Assembly (NCBI RefSeq): GCF_003148685.1
Contig: NZ_QGGR01000002.1
Span: 682,001 to 746,000 of the forward strand
Direction: 5' to 3'
DNA length: 64,000 nt
Source: Actinoplanes xinjiangensis
GTDB taxonomy: Bacteria; Actinomycetota; Actinomycetes; Mycobacteriales; Micromonosporaceae
Below the pieces are notes generated by a model that made no database searches, was not told where the DNA came from, and was given only the letters and a program-made list of their open reading frames with translations. The stretch's first letter is position 1. Every line of letters begins with the position of its first letter. Both the position numbers and the translations under genes were made by a program. Positions 6,047-15,680 of the stretch are shown piece by piece.

Positions 6047-8338
6047 ATGACCCACGTCCAGGCCACCGGCCATGCGCCCGTCACTCGGGCCGTTCTCGAG
6101 TTCCGGCTGCACCTGGGGGTCGGACTGACATTGCTAGCCGTCCTGCTCGCCGGCCCGGAGCAGCTGTCCTCCCCGATCATGGCCCTGCTCCTGGCGCAGG
6201 GGCTGGTCGCGATCCATCGGGGACCACGCCTGAACCGGCCGGACGACCTGACGCCGTGGCGGCACGTCCGCAACGCCTCCTGGTTCTTCGTCGTCAGCAG
6301 CCTGGTGCGGGTGGTCCGTGAGGTGGGCGGGCTGCCGGACTCGCTGGAGCTGCTGCCGGACCTGCTCACCGTACCGGCGTATCTGCTGGTCGGGCTCTGC
6401 TTCATGATCATGCTGCGGCAGCGGCGGGCCGACGACGACGACTCCGCGCGGGTCGACGCGCTGCTGCTGGGGCTCAGTACGGCGTTCCTCACCTGGACGT
6501 TCCTGATCGCCCCCCACCTGGCCGACGGGCTGAGCGGCTCCCGGCTGGTCAACGCGATGTTCCCGGTCTTCGACGTGACGATCCTGGTGCTGGCCGCCCG
6601 GCTGATGCTGTCGCGCGGCGTACGGCAGCCGGCGCTGTGGATGATGGTGCTCGCCTGCGGGGCCCTGTTCACCGGAGACCTGCTCTACTGCCTGCGGGAG
6701 GCGCTCGGGGTCGGCGGCATCCCGCAGCGGCTGGTCGACACGTCGCTGATGCTGATGTTCGTCCTGCTCACCGCGGCGGCGCTGCACCCGTCGATGCGCA
6801 CGCTGACCGAGCCGCAGCAGGGTGTGACCCGTGACTTGAGCCGTGGCCGGATCGCGCTGATCGGGGCGATGGTGATCTTCCCGGTCGGGCTGACCGTGCT
6901 GATGCCGCCGGTCAGCATGGTGAGCAACCTGATCCGGGCGGCCCTGTGCCTGGCGGTGGTGCTGACGGTGCTGCTGCGGGTGATCCGCTCGAACAACTCA
7001 CGGGCCCGTGCCGAGCGGATCAGCCGCCGGCGGGTCACCCACGACACGCTCACCGAGCTGCCCACCCGGGAGTTGCTCACCGAGACGGTGACGCTGTGGG
7101 CGGACCGGGCCGCCGCGGAACGGCTGGAGATCAGCCTGCTCTTCCTCGACCTCGACCGGTTCAAGATGATCAATGACAACTGGGGGCACCGGGTCGGTGA
7201 CGAGCTGCTGCGGGCGGTCGCCGACCGGCTCACCCAGCAGGTACGCGCGGAGGACGTGGTCAGCCGCATCGGCGGCGACGAGTTCGTGGTGGCCCTGGCC
7301 GGGCCGCCCAGCGAACGGCTCGGCGAGCAACTGGCCGAGCGGCTGATCGCGGAGTTCAACAGGCCGTTCTCGCTGTCCATCGGTGACGTGGTGACGTCGG
7401 TGTCGATCGGCGTGGCGAAGTCCGCCGGTGACGTGCACGCACTGGACCTGATCCGGGACGCGGACACGTCGATGTACAAGGCGAAGAGCAACGGCCGCAA
7501 CATGTACGCGCTCTTCGACGCCTCGATGCGGAATCAGGTGCAGGACCGGGTCCGGCTGGAGCAGGCGCTGCGCGGTGCGGTCGGGCGCGGGGAACTGGCC
7601 GCGCACTTCCAGCCGATCATCGACCTGGCCTCCGGGGAACTGGACGGTTTCGAGGCGCTGATGCGGTGGCACTCGCCGGAGCTCGGCCACGTGTCGCCGG
7701 TGCAGTTCATCCCGATCGCCGAGGAGACCGGGATGATCGAGGAGATGGGGTCGTGGCTGCTGCGCGAGTCGGTCCGGCAGCTGGCCGAGTGGACCGCCCG
7801 GCGCGGCCCGGACGCCCGGCCGCTGCACGTGTCGGTGAACGTCGCGGTGCGCCAGCTGCGTGACGGCTCGCTGGTACGCCTGGTCGACGACGCGCTGCGG
7901 GACCACGGGCTCGCCCCGTCCGCCCTGTGGCTGGAGATCACCGAGTCGGGGGTGATGGAGGACCTCGAGACGGCGCTGCTCACCCTGGACGCGCTGCGGG
8001 CGATGGGTGTCACCCTGTGCGTCGACGACTTCGGCACCGGCTACTCGTCGCTGAGCTACCTGCACCGGCTCCCGGTCGGCATCGTCAAGATCGACCGGTC
8101 GTTCATCTCGGGCGTCGGCGAGAACGGTGCCAAGGAGCCGATCGTGCGGGCGGTCCTCGCGATGACCCGGGCCATGGGGCACCGGGTGGTGGCCGAGGGC
8201 GTGGAGACCGAGGCCCAGCGTGACTGGCTGCGTGACCAGGGCTGTGACCTGGTGCAGGGCTGGCTCTACAGCAAGGCCGACCTGCCCGCCAACCTCACCG
8301 CGTGGATCGACCGGGCGCCCGCCCTGTCCGAGGCCTGA
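6047..8338 (+). CDS. Membrane diguanylate cyclase/phosphodiesterase (GGDEF-EAL)
   Basis: A 763-residue c-di-GMP signalling protein. Residues 20-310 contain roughly eight to ten hydrophobic helices that form a membrane sensor of no recognised name. A GGDEF domain follows (about 325-490) with an intact IGGDEF motif near residue 409, so synthesis of c-di-GMP is possible. The EAL domain (about 505-755) has FEALMRW near residue 536, NVAVRQL, ITESGVMED, and DDFGTGYSSLSYL, so phosphodiesterase residues are also kept. Which activity dominates cannot be told. It stands alone, 91 bases after the repeat protein and 72 bases before the SARP gene. Confidence 0.92.
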   Translation: MTHVQATGHAPVTRAVLEFRLHLGVGLTLLAVLLAGPEQLSSPIMALLLAQGLVAIHRGPRLNRPDDLTPWRHVRNASWFFVVSSLVRVVREVGGLPDSLELLPDLLTVPAYLLVGLCFMIMLRQRRADDDDSARVDALLLGLSTAFLTWTFLIAPHLADGLSGSRLVNAMFPVFDVTILVLAARLMLSRGVRQPALWMMVLACGALFTGDLLYCLREALGVGGIPQRLVDTSLMLMFVLLTAAALHPSMRTLTEPQQGVTRDLSRGRIALIGAMVIFPVGLTVLMPPVSMVSNLIRAALCLAVVLTVLLRVIRSNNSRARAERISRRRVTHDTLTELPTRELLTETVTLWADRAAAERLEISLLFLDLDRFKMINDNWGHRVGDELLRAVADRLTQQVRAEDVVSRIGGDEFVVALAGPPSERLGEQLAERLIAEFNRPFSLSIGDVVTSVSIGVAKSAGDVHALDLIRDADTSMYKAKSNGRNMYALFDASMRNQVQDRVRLEQALRGAVGRGELAAHFQPIIDLASGELDGFEALMRWHSPELGHVSPVQFIPIAEETGMIEEMGSWLLRESVRQLAEWTARRGPDARPLHVSVNVAVRQLRDGSLVRLVDDALRDHGLAPSALWLEITESGVMEDLETALLTLDALRAMGVTLCVDDFGTGYSSLSYLHRLPVGIVKIDRSFISGVGENGAKEPIVRAVLAMTRAMGHRVVAEGVETEAQRDWLRDQGCDLVQGWLYSKADLPANLTAWIDRAPALSEA

Positions 8339-8410
8339 GCTGGACATGGACGGTGACGACTCGCACCCCTAGGCTGGGCCGGCGCGATGTCGTGTCCGAA
8401 GGGGAGAGTG

Positions 8411-11400
8411 GTGCGGTTCCGGCTTCTGGGTCCGGTCGAGGCGGCCGAGGAGGAGCGGGTCGTCGCGCTGGGCGCTCTCAAGCAGCGGCACCTGCTGGCC
8501 GCCCTGCTGTTCGACGGCGGGCACCCGGTCACCTTCGAGACCCTGATCGACCGTCTCTGGGGCGACGAGCCGCCCGCCGACGCGCGCGGCGCCCTGTACG
8601 GCTACGTGGCCCGGCTGCGCCGTGTGGTCAAGGACAGCACCGGCGTCACGCTGGTCCGCTGGTCGGGTGGCTACACACTCCAGGTCCCGGCGGGCTCGGT
8701 CGACCTGTTCCGGTTCCGGCAGCTGCTGGAGGCGGCCCGGACCGCGGGCCCCGACGAGCGGCTCGCCGTGCTGGAGGAGGCGCTCGGGCTGTGGCGTGGC
8801 GACGCGCTGGCCGGCCTGCCCGGCGAGTGGGCGCAGCGCACCCGGGAGAGCCTGGATCAGCATCGGCTGGGTGCGCTGGCGGACTGGGCGCTGACCGCGA
8901 TCGCCCGGGGGCGGCATGCCGAGGCCGCCGACCGGCTGGCCGTCGCGCTGGCCCGGGACCCGCTGTGCGAGCCGTTGATCGCGGCGATGATGCGCGCGCT
9001 GCACGCCTCCGGCCGTACCGTCGAGGCTCTTGAGCTTTTCGCCCGTTCCCGCAATCGGATCATCGATGACCTGGGCACCGAGCCGGGTCCGCTGTTGCGC
9101 GAGGCGCACACCGGCGTGCTGCGCGCACCGGTCGCGGCGGTGCGGGAGGCGCGGCCGTTCCTGTTGCCGCCGGACCTGCCGGACTACACCGGGTTCGACC
9201 GTCCGGTCGCGGCGACCGTCGACGTCCTGCGCACGCCCGGCGCCAGCCCGGTGGTGGTCGTCTCGGGGCCGGGCGGGGCCGGGAAGACCGCGTTCGCGGT
9301 GCACGTGGCGCACGCCGTCCGCGACCACTATCCGGACGGGCTGCTCTTCCTCAACGTGGGCGGCGCCGACCCGCTGGAGCCGGCCGAGGCGCTGAGCCGC
9401 CTGCTGCGCATGCTCGGTGTCACCGACGCGGACGCCCAGGGCAATTCCGACCTGCGCGAACGCGAGACGCGCTACCGTGCCGAGCTGGCCGGGCGCCGGG
9501 TGCTGGTGGTCGTCGACGACGCCGTCGGTGCCCGGCAGATCCACCCGTTCCGGCCCGGTGACACCGGTTCGGCACTGCTCGTGACCAGCCGGAACCGGCT
9601 GGTCACGGTGCCCGCCACGAGCCGGGTCGAGCTGGGCATGATGACCGCCGCCGAGGCGCGGGCCCTGGTCACCCGGGTGATCGGAGCGGACCGCGCCGAG
9701 GCCGATCCACACCAGACCGAACGCCTGATCGGCCTGTGCGCGCGGCTGCCGCTCGCGGTCCGGGTCGCGGCGGCCCGGCTGGCGGCCCGCCCGCACTGGT
9801 CGGTGCGGCAACTCGCCGACCGGCTCGACGACGAGCGGCGACGGCTCGACGAACTGGCCGTCGACGACCTGGAGGTGCGGGCCGGCCTGGCCGTCGGCCA
9901 CCGTGGACTGAGCCCGCCGGCACAGCTCGCGTTCCAGGCGCTGGGCTGTCTCGATCCGCCGGTGCTGACCGCGGTCACGGTGGCCGCGCTGCTGGACATC
10001 GGGCTGGACGAGGCCGACGACCTGGTCGAGGAGATCACCGACGCGCGGCTGCTGGACGTGGTCGGCTCGGACGGGCCGTTCACCCGGTACCGGATGCACG
10101 ACCTGGTCCGGATCTACGCCGGTGAGCTGGCCCGGGCCGGCCCTCTGCGGGAGACCGTGACCGGTGCGGTCGCCGCGCTGCTGCGGCTGGTGGAACATCT
10201 GGCGCAGCAGCTGCCGGTGGCCACCCCGCGGCTCTACCATCCCGAGCTGCCGGAGCCGTCCGCGCACTGGGCGGCCACGATCGGCCGCATCGACCTGCCG
10301 CGGTGGTTCGACGCCGAGGAACCGGCACTGATCGCCGCGGTCGAGCGGGCCGCCTCCCTGGATCTGGTGGCGGCCGCCTGCGGCCTCGCCGACGCACTGG
10401 TGTTCGCGTCGTTCGCGGCCCGCAACAACTTCGACGGCTGGGAACGCACGCACACCGCGGCGGGCGCGGCGGCCCGCCGGGCCGGTGACCGGCTGGCCGA
10501 GGCGGCGATGGAGTGCGGCATCGGCCAGTTGCGGTACGCCCAGGACCGGTTCCCCGAGTCGCGCGCGCACTTCTCCCGTGCCGCCGAACTGTTCGAGGCG
10601 GCCGGCCACGACCGTGGGCAGGCGGTGGCCCTGAACGGGCTCGGCACGGTCGGCCGGGAGCTGGGCGAACACGCGATCGCCCTGCCGCAGATCAACCGGG
10701 CGCTGGCGATGCTGGACCGGCTCGGTGACGACGCCGGGGTGGCGCACGCCCACTACAGCCTCGGGTTCGCGCACCGGGAACTCGGCGACGACGAGATCGC
10801 GCTGGAGCATCTGGCGTCCGCGCTGACCCGCTACCGCAGGCTCGGCCACCGGCGGGGCGAGCTGATCGCGATCCGCGGGATGGGCCTGGTGCACCGGGCG
10901 CGCGGCGAACTCGGCCCCGCGGAGGAGTTCTGCTCGGCCGCGCACACCATCGCCACCGGTATCGGGGACACGCATCTGGCCGCGTACACCGCTCAGGCGC
11001 TGGCCAAGGTCTGGATCCGGCAGGGCGACCCGGACCGGGGCCTGGAACCGCTGCGGGTCGCGCTGGCCGCCACCACCGTGCGGCGCGACGGGCACGGGAC
11101 GGCGCTGGTCACCCGAACCCTCGGTGAGCTGCACCTGGCCGCCGGCCGGTTGCCCGAGGCGGCCGAGTCGCTGGAGTCGGCGGCGCAGCAGTGGCGCGAC
11201 ATCGGCATGGAGCTCAGCCGGGCCCGCACGCTGCGTGATCTGGGCGCCGTCCGCTGCGCGGCCGGCGATCACGAGGCCGCACATCCGCTCTGGGCCGCGG
11301 CGGGAGACGTCTTTCAGAACCTGGGGGTACGGGAGAACGACGAGCTGACCGCCTGGCGTGCCCGGTTCGGCTGCATCTGCCCGTCCTCGCAGCTGCGCAG

Positions 11401-11488
11401 CACCCGCAGCACGTTGCCACCGGCCAGCGCCGCCAGGTCCGCGTCCGACCAGCGCCGCGCCGCGAGCTCCCCGAACAGCCGCGGATAA
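8411..11488 (+). CDS. SARP-family regulator (winged helix-BTAD-NB-ARC-TPR)
   Basis: A 1025-residue AfsR/SARP-type activator. Residues 1-95 form an OmpR-like DNA-binding domain beginning [11 protein letters not shown]; 95-250 the BTAD; 255-540 an NB-ARC ATPase with P-loop GPGGAGKT near 286-293 and Walker [10 protein letters not shown]; 600-985 TPR repeats. GTG 8411 is chosen because it aligns with the usual start of this family and GGGGAG lies just upstream; ATG 8387 is the alternative. The last 39 codons (after about 11371) are antisense to the conserved end of the dipeptidase gene and look like a non-homologous extension. Members usually activate secondary-metabolite genes; the target here is unknown. 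Confidence 0.88.
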   Translation: MRFRLLGPVEAAEEERVVALGALKQRHLLAALLFDGGHPVTFETLIDRLWGDEPPADARGALYGYVARLRRVVKDSTGVTLVRWSGGYTLQVPAGSVDLFRFRQLLEAARTAGPDERLAVLEEALGLWRGDALAGLPGEWAQRTRESLDQHRLGALADWALTAIARGRHAEAADRLAVALARDPLCEPLIAAMMRALHASGRTVEALELFARSRNRIIDDLGTEPGPLLREAHTGVLRAPVAAVREARPFLLPPDLPDYTGFDRPVAATVDVLRTPGASPVVVVSGPGGAGKTAFAVHVAHAVRDHYPDGLLFLNVGGADPLEPAEALSRLLRMLGVTDADAQGNSDLRERETRYRAELAGRRVLVVVDDAVGARQIHPFRPGDTGSALLVTSRNRLVTVPATSRVELGMMTAAEARALVTRVIGADRAEADPHQTERLIGLCARLPLAVRVAAARLAARPHWSVRQLADRLDDERRRLDELAVDDLEVRAGLAVGHRGLSPPAQLAFQALGCLDPPVLTAVTVAALLDIGLDEADDLVEEITDARLLDVVGSDGPFTRYRMHDLVRIYAGELARAGPLRETVTGAVAALLRLVEHLAQQLPVATPRLYHPELPEPSAHWAATIGRIDLPRWFDAEEPALIAAVERAASLDLVAAACGLADALVFASFAARNNFDGWERTHTAAGAAARRAGDRLAEAAMECGIGQLRYAQDRFPESRAHFSRAAELFEAAGHDRGQAVALNGLGTVGRELGEHAIALPQINRALAMLDRLGDDAGVAHAHYSLGFAHRELGDDEIALEHLASALTRYRRLGHRRGELIAIRGMGLVHRARGELGPAEEFCSAAHTIATGIGDTHLAAYTAQALAKVWIRQGDPDRGLEPLRVALAATTVRRDGHGTALVTRTLGELHLAAGRLPEAAESLESAAQQWRDIGMELSRARTLRDLGAVRCAAGDHEAAHPLWAAAGDVFQNLGVRENDELTAWRARFGCICPSSQLRSTRSTLPPASAARSASDQRRAASSPNSRG

Positions 11489-12462
11489 CCGGACACGTCG
11501 TCGAGCCCCGGCAGGGTGTCGGCGCAGCCGTCGAAGTCCCCGCCGAGCCCGACGTGATCGATCCCGGCCACCTCGCGGACGTGTTCGACGTGGTCGGCGA
11601 CCTGCTCCACGGTCACCGGCGGGGGCGGGCCCTGCGGGTCGCGGGTCCACGCCCAGCGTTCCGCCGACAGGAACGCCGGCACGAACGTCACCATGCACAC
11701 CCCGCCGTTGCCGGGCAGCCGCGCGAGCACGTCGTCGGGCACGTTGCGCGGGTGCCCGCAGAGCGCCCGCGCCGACGAGTGGCTGAAGATCACCGGCCGG
11801 GTGGTGACGGCCAGGGCGTCGGACATGGTGGTGTCGGCGACGTGTGACAGGTCGACGAGCATGCCGATCCGGTTCATCTCGGCGATCACCTCACGGCCGA
11901 AGTCGTTGAGGCCGCCGAGCCGGGGCGTGTCGGTGGCGCTGTCCGCCCACGGGACGTTGCGGTTGTGGGTCAGGGTCAGATACCGGACGCCCAGCTCACC
12001 GAGCATCCGCAGGACCGCCAGGGAGTCGCAGATACTGTGCCCGCCCTCGGCCCCGAGCAGCCCGGCGATCCGCCCGGCCCGGAATGCCGCCTCCAGCCCG
12101 TCCGCCGTGGTCACCAGTTCCAGCCGGCCCGGAAAGCGCCGGTGCAGCGCGTACACCAGGTCGATCTGCTGGAGGGTGCGGACCACGGCCGCCGCCGGGG
12201 GCAGGTCACCCGGGACGTAGACGGACCAGAACTGCGCGCCGACCCGCCCCGCCGCCAGCCGTGGCAGGTCGGTACGGGTCAGCGGCTGCCGCTGGTCGAG
12301 CGCGAACTTCTCCAGTTCGTCCGGCGACACCGCACCGCCGTGCAGGGTCCGCAGCGCGTCCGCGAGATCGTTGTGCCCGTCGACGAGCGGATGCTCAGCG
12401 AGCAACCGGGCGATCCGGTCCCCGGCGGTCTCGTCACGCGCGGACTCGTCGATCGGCCACAT
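11314..12462 (-). CDS. Membrane dipeptidase family (renal dipeptidase-like) protein
   Basis: A 382-residue zinc peptidase of the M19 family, without a signal peptide, so probably cytoplasmic. The metal ligands are visible: DGHND (H30, D32), the bridging glutamate in GAEGGHS, DLSHV, and FSHSS; the C-terminal GGNVLRVLR is typical of the family. It would hydrolyse dipeptides, possibly D-amino-acid-containing ones. Its 3' end overlaps the SARP gene by 175 bp in tail-to-tail orientation. The residues after about 365 ([11 protein letters not shown] onwards) look like a non-conserved tail. Confidence 0.9.
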   Translation of the reverse strand: MWPIDESARDETAGDRIARLLAEHPLVDGHNDLADALRTLHGGAVSPDELEKFALDQRQPLTRTDLPRLAAGRVGAQFWSVYVPGDLPPAAAVVRTLQQIDLVYALHRRFPGRLELVTTADGLEAAFRAGRIAGLLGAEGGHSICDSLAVLRMLGELGVRYLTLTHNRNVPWADSATDTPRLGGLNDFGREVIAEMNRIGMLVDLSHVADTTMSDALAVTTRPVIFSHSSARALCGHPRNVPDDVLARLPGNGGVCMVTFVPAFLSAERWAWTRDPQGPPPPVTVEQVADHVEHVREVAGIDHVGLGGDFDGCADTLPGLDDVSGYPRLFGELAARRWSDADLAALAGGNVLRVLRSCEDGQMQPNRARQAVSSSFSRTPRF

Positions 12463-12652
12463 GGGTCACCCTGATCCGTGAAAATGCAGAGCGCGGAAGG
12501 TGCGAGATCCCCCCTTGCATGCTGATCCCGCACCGTCCGCGCTCGTCAGGCGAGGAACGTCGAACTGGGCGCCCGCCAGCGCGTCTCGTCGTCCCGTCCG
12601 GCGCCGGGGCCAGCCTGCCAGCCCCGCCTGGCGTCTTTCTGGCACGTTTCTG

Positions 12653-13831
12653 TCAGGCCGGTCCCCCGCTCGGGGCCGGTCCGAGGTCGTCGCCCCAGCG
12701 GGCGAACTGGGCGCGGGCCTGCCGTTCGGAGCGGGCCAGCAGCCGGGCACGGCCGCCGGGAAGGCGCCCGAGGAGGTGGCTGACCAGTAGGTTCGCGGCC
12801 ACCCGGGTGAGGCCGTACCACGGTGGGCGGTAGGGCAGTCCCAGGTCACGCATGGCGGCCGGGCCGAGCAGCCAGCAGCTCACCGACAGGGCCCGCTCCC
12901 GTTCGTACCACCGGCGCCAGCCGGTGGTCACGTCGTCGGTCATGGTGATCAGGGCACGGGCCAGGGCGGTGCTGTTGCCGTCCGGCGGCGGATCGTTGGC
13001 CAGGAAGTGGTAGAGCAGGCGACGGCCCCGGCGCTCGGTGTGCGGCAGCCACTGGTCGTCGACGCCCATCAGCCAGCCGACGTAACTCCACAGGTGCATG
13101 ACGGCGCGGGCGTCGGCGCGGGACACCCGGACCCCGAGCAGGCGCAGGTGCAGCAGGAAGCTGGTGCTGAAGACGCCCAGGGTGCTGGCCTGGTCGTACT
13201 GGTTGATCGGCACGCCGCGCAGCTCCCGGTCCCAGTCCGGGCCGGCTTCCAGGCGGGCGTTGACCAGGGCGTGCATGACCCGGACGTGCAGGGTCGCCCG
13301 GAATCCCGCCCCGCCGGGCGCCATCCCGCCGGGCGCGGTGACCGCACGCCACCAGTGCGAGGTCTCCCGGATGCGCCGCAGCGTCTCGCCACCGGCCAGC
13401 CGGCCGGTGCGGACCAGCGGTTCGAGGGCCGCCGCGGTCCGGTAGCCGCCGAGCAGCGAGCCGTACGCGAGAACGAGCCCCGCATCCATCCCGAAGGCCC
13501 GGCACGCCTCCGCGCCGCGGGCCAGCAGCTCGTCGTCGACCCAGTCGGGCCGCCGCGCCACGGCGTCGTAGAACGCCCGCACCGCCTCGGGCGCGTCCGC
13601 CGACGGCCCGGCGGCGAGAACCCGGTGCAGTTCCGCCGGCCGGACCGCCCGGATCAGCCCGGCGGCGAGCTCGTCACGCCGGAGCAGACCGGCCTTCAAG
13701 GCTTCGATCTCGTCGTCGGTCGGGGCCGCGCCGGGACCGGCGACCAGTCGCAGGGGCCGGGCGGCCCGTTCGGCCCACGACCGGTCCATCCCGAACCGGC
13801 GGGGCACCCGCAGATCGGCGTGCGTCGTCAT
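12653..13831 (-). CDS. Oxygenase MpaB family protein (DUF2236)
   Basis: A 392-residue helical protein of the DUF2236 family, which includes the latex-clearing protein Lcp and fungal MpaB, haem-dependent oxygenases. Recognisable segments include HVRVMHALVNARL, the NQYDQASTLGVFST region and the GWLMGVDDQWLP motif near the middle. ATG 13831 (MTTHADLRV) is preferred to the ATG at 13879, since the upstream codons are repetitive and family members start near MDRSWAERAARP. No signal peptide is seen, unlike secreted Lcp. The natural substrate is unknown. The 190-bp gap upstream of the dipeptidase gene holds no further gene. Confidence 0.8.
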   Translation of the reverse strand: MTTHADLRVPRRFGMDRSWAERAARPLRLVAGPGAAPTDDEIEALKAGLLRRDELAAGLIRAVRPAELHRVLAAGPSADAPEAVRAFYDAVARRPDWVDDELLARGAEACRAFGMDAGLVLAYGSLLGGYRTAAALEPLVRTGRLAGGETLRRIRETSHWWRAVTAPGGMAPGGAGFRATLHVRVMHALVNARLEAGPDWDRELRGVPINQYDQASTLGVFSTSFLLHLRLLGVRVSRADARAVMHLWSYVGWLMGVDDQWLPHTERRGRRLLYHFLANDPPPDGNSTALARALITMTDDVTTGWRRWYERERALSVSCWLLGPAAMRDLGLPYRPPWYGLTRVAANLLVSHLLGRLPGGRARLLARSERQARAQFARWGDDLGPAPSGGPA

Positions 13832-13925
13832 CTCTCGACGATAGAGCCCGTCACCGGCCGGAACCGGGCCCCGGCGCATCGATCCGACGGCCCGCCCGCC
13901 GGTCCTCGATCCGGCAGCACGCCCG

Positions 13926-15677
13926 TCAGGGCCCGGCTGATCGATCCGACGAACCGCCCGCCGCTCCCCGATCCGGCAGCACCTCCGTCAGGGCCCGCCG
14001 GAACCGCTCGTCCGCCTCGACCTTGAGGCTCGGGATCAGACCGGAGCCGGGGCGGCCCGGGTCGTCGCGCATCCGCTGGAGGGCGGGCCGGTGCGGTTCC
14101 ATCAAGTCACCGGTCCCGGCCAGCCAGGTGAGGGCCAGAATGCCGCCGGCCAGCGGGTTCACCCGGTCCAGCAGGTCCGCGGCCACCCACGGGCCGCGGT
14201 CGCCGCAACGCCAGGCGAGCCGGGCCGCGTAGGCCGCGGCCGGGCGGTCGCCGGTCCGGCCGGTCATCCGGTCGCGCAGGGCGGGCGGCCAGTCCAGGGT
14301 GGCCAGGTGCTTCTGTGCCACCGGGTGACCTATTTCGGACACCAGTGCCGCGGCGGCCTCATCGACCGCGAGGCCGCACCGCAGCAGCGCGGCGGCCGCG
14401 TGACCACGGCGTACCGGATCATGGTCGTGATCCTGAAGCTCCGCGAGCAGCAGATCACCGGCGGCCGCGGCGGCCGGTCCCAGGCCGGCGAGAATCTCCA
14501 GGACCGCCCGCTGAGCCCTGCCTGTGGCATGCAGCGCCACCAGGGCCGGAAGCAACGGCGCCGCGGCGGCGCCCCACCCCCGGAGGGCGTTCAGGATCGC
14601 GCCGGCCCGCTCATCGTGCAGGTGTACGGCCAGCTTCCCCGCGATCTCCGGAGCACACCAGGCCGCATCCGCCACGATCAGCTGCACCGATCCGTGGCCA
14701 TGGGGCGCGGCCAGGAAATCCCGCAGTGGCGCCACCGCCTCGGGTGATCTGAACCGGACCATCGTTTCCAGGGCACTGCCCCGAGCCAGGTCCACCAGGC
14801 GTTCCGGGGCGGTCCCGGTCACCCCGGACAGCGGCTCCCGGAAGAACCGCCCGATCGCGCCGAGATGATCCCGCGCCGCCTCGCCCGACATCCGCAGCGC
14901 GCTCATCGCCGCCTGCCGCACCTGCACGGCGCCGTCGGTGAGACACCCGGCCAGCACGGGGACGAGGCGCGCCGGAGCGGCCCGCCAGGTCTCCATGAGC
15001 CGCCGGCACTGCCCGACGGCACCCCAGCGGGCGAGCACGTCCCCGGCGCCGATCGCCTCGGCGAACATCGGGATCTGCCCGGGCCGCCCGTCCATCGCCC
15101 GACGGATCACACCGCGCACGTCCGGCCCGAGAACCCGGACGACCTCGTCTCCGGGCGGCAACGGCCGCGCCAGGAACTCCCGGAGGACGTCCTCGCACGC
15201 GGGGCCCCCGCCGAGCCGCGCCGCGCACACCGCCGCCGCGAGCCGCAACGCCGGATCCCGGGAGCTCAGGAACGCCTCGTCCAGGCGCCCGGTGATCGGC
15301 CCGGCCGGCGGGAAGATCTCCTGGGCGAACACCTGGTAGAGAGCGAGCACCGCGGTGTCGTCCAGGTGCCGGACCGCCGCCCGGCCGACATCACCGACCC
15401 AGGACCGGACGTCACCGCCGTCGATCCTCTCGAACGGCAGCACGTCCGTCTCGATCCACCGCAGCACCTCGGTGGCGGCCCGCAACGCGCCGGTACGCGT
15501 CGGGGTGTCCCCGGCGGCGCACAGCTCACCGAGGCGGGCCAGTCGGGGCCACGAGTGACGGTCCAGCACGAAACGGCGCGGGAACAGCACGGACCGGGCG
15601 TGCTCGGGGAGGTGAGCACGCCCGGCCCGGCACAGGTCACGGACGGGATCGGTCATCAGGACAGGACGATCCCACAC
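13926..15677 (-). CDS. HEAT-repeat protein
   Basis: A 583-residue all-helical protein made of HEAT-like repeats from about residue 150 to 500 (for example GAVQVRQAAMSALRMSGEAA, and HAAAALLRCGLAVDEAAAAL). No catalytic motif, signal peptide or membrane segment is seen, so it is probably a cytoplasmic scaffold or binding protein. GTG 15677 lies four bases after the stop of the carbohydrate-binding protein gene, which suggests coupling with the polyphosphate operon; ATG 15656 is a possible alternative. Neither has a clear ribosome site. Function unknown. Confidence 0.7.
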   Translation of the reverse strand: MWDRPVLMTDPVRDLCRAGRAHLPEHARSVLFPRRFVLDRHSWPRLARLGELCAAGDTPTRTGALRAATEVLRWIETDVLPFERIDGGDVRSWVGDVGRAAVRHLDDTAVLALYQVFAQEIFPPAGPITGRLDEAFLSSRDPALRLAAAVCAARLGGGPACEDVLREFLARPLPPGDEVVRVLGPDVRGVIRRAMDGRPGQIPMFAEAIGAGDVLARWGAVGQCRRLMETWRAAPARLVPVLAGCLTDGAVQVRQAAMSALRMSGEAARDHLGAIGRFFREPLSGVTGTAPERLVDLARGSALETMVRFRSPEAVAPLRDFLAAPHGHGSVQLIVADAAWCAPEIAGKLAVHLHDERAGAILNALRGWGAAAAPLLPALVALHATGRAQRAVLEILAGLGPAAAAAGDLLLAELQDHDHDPVRRGHAAAALLRCGLAVDEAAAALVSEIGHPVAQKHLATLDWPPALRDRMTGRTGDRPAAAYAARLAWRCGDRGPWVAADLLDRVNPLAGGILALTWLAGTGDLMEPHRPALQRMRDDPGRPGSGLIPSLKVEADERFRRALTEVLPDRGAAGGSSDRSAGP

Positions 15678-15680
15678 CGG

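Noticed and set aside
8369..11698. 1109-codon open frame antisense to the SARP gene
   Set aside because: Its translation is rich in R/G/P/Q with no domain; it is the mirror of a GC-rich gene with strong third-codon bias.
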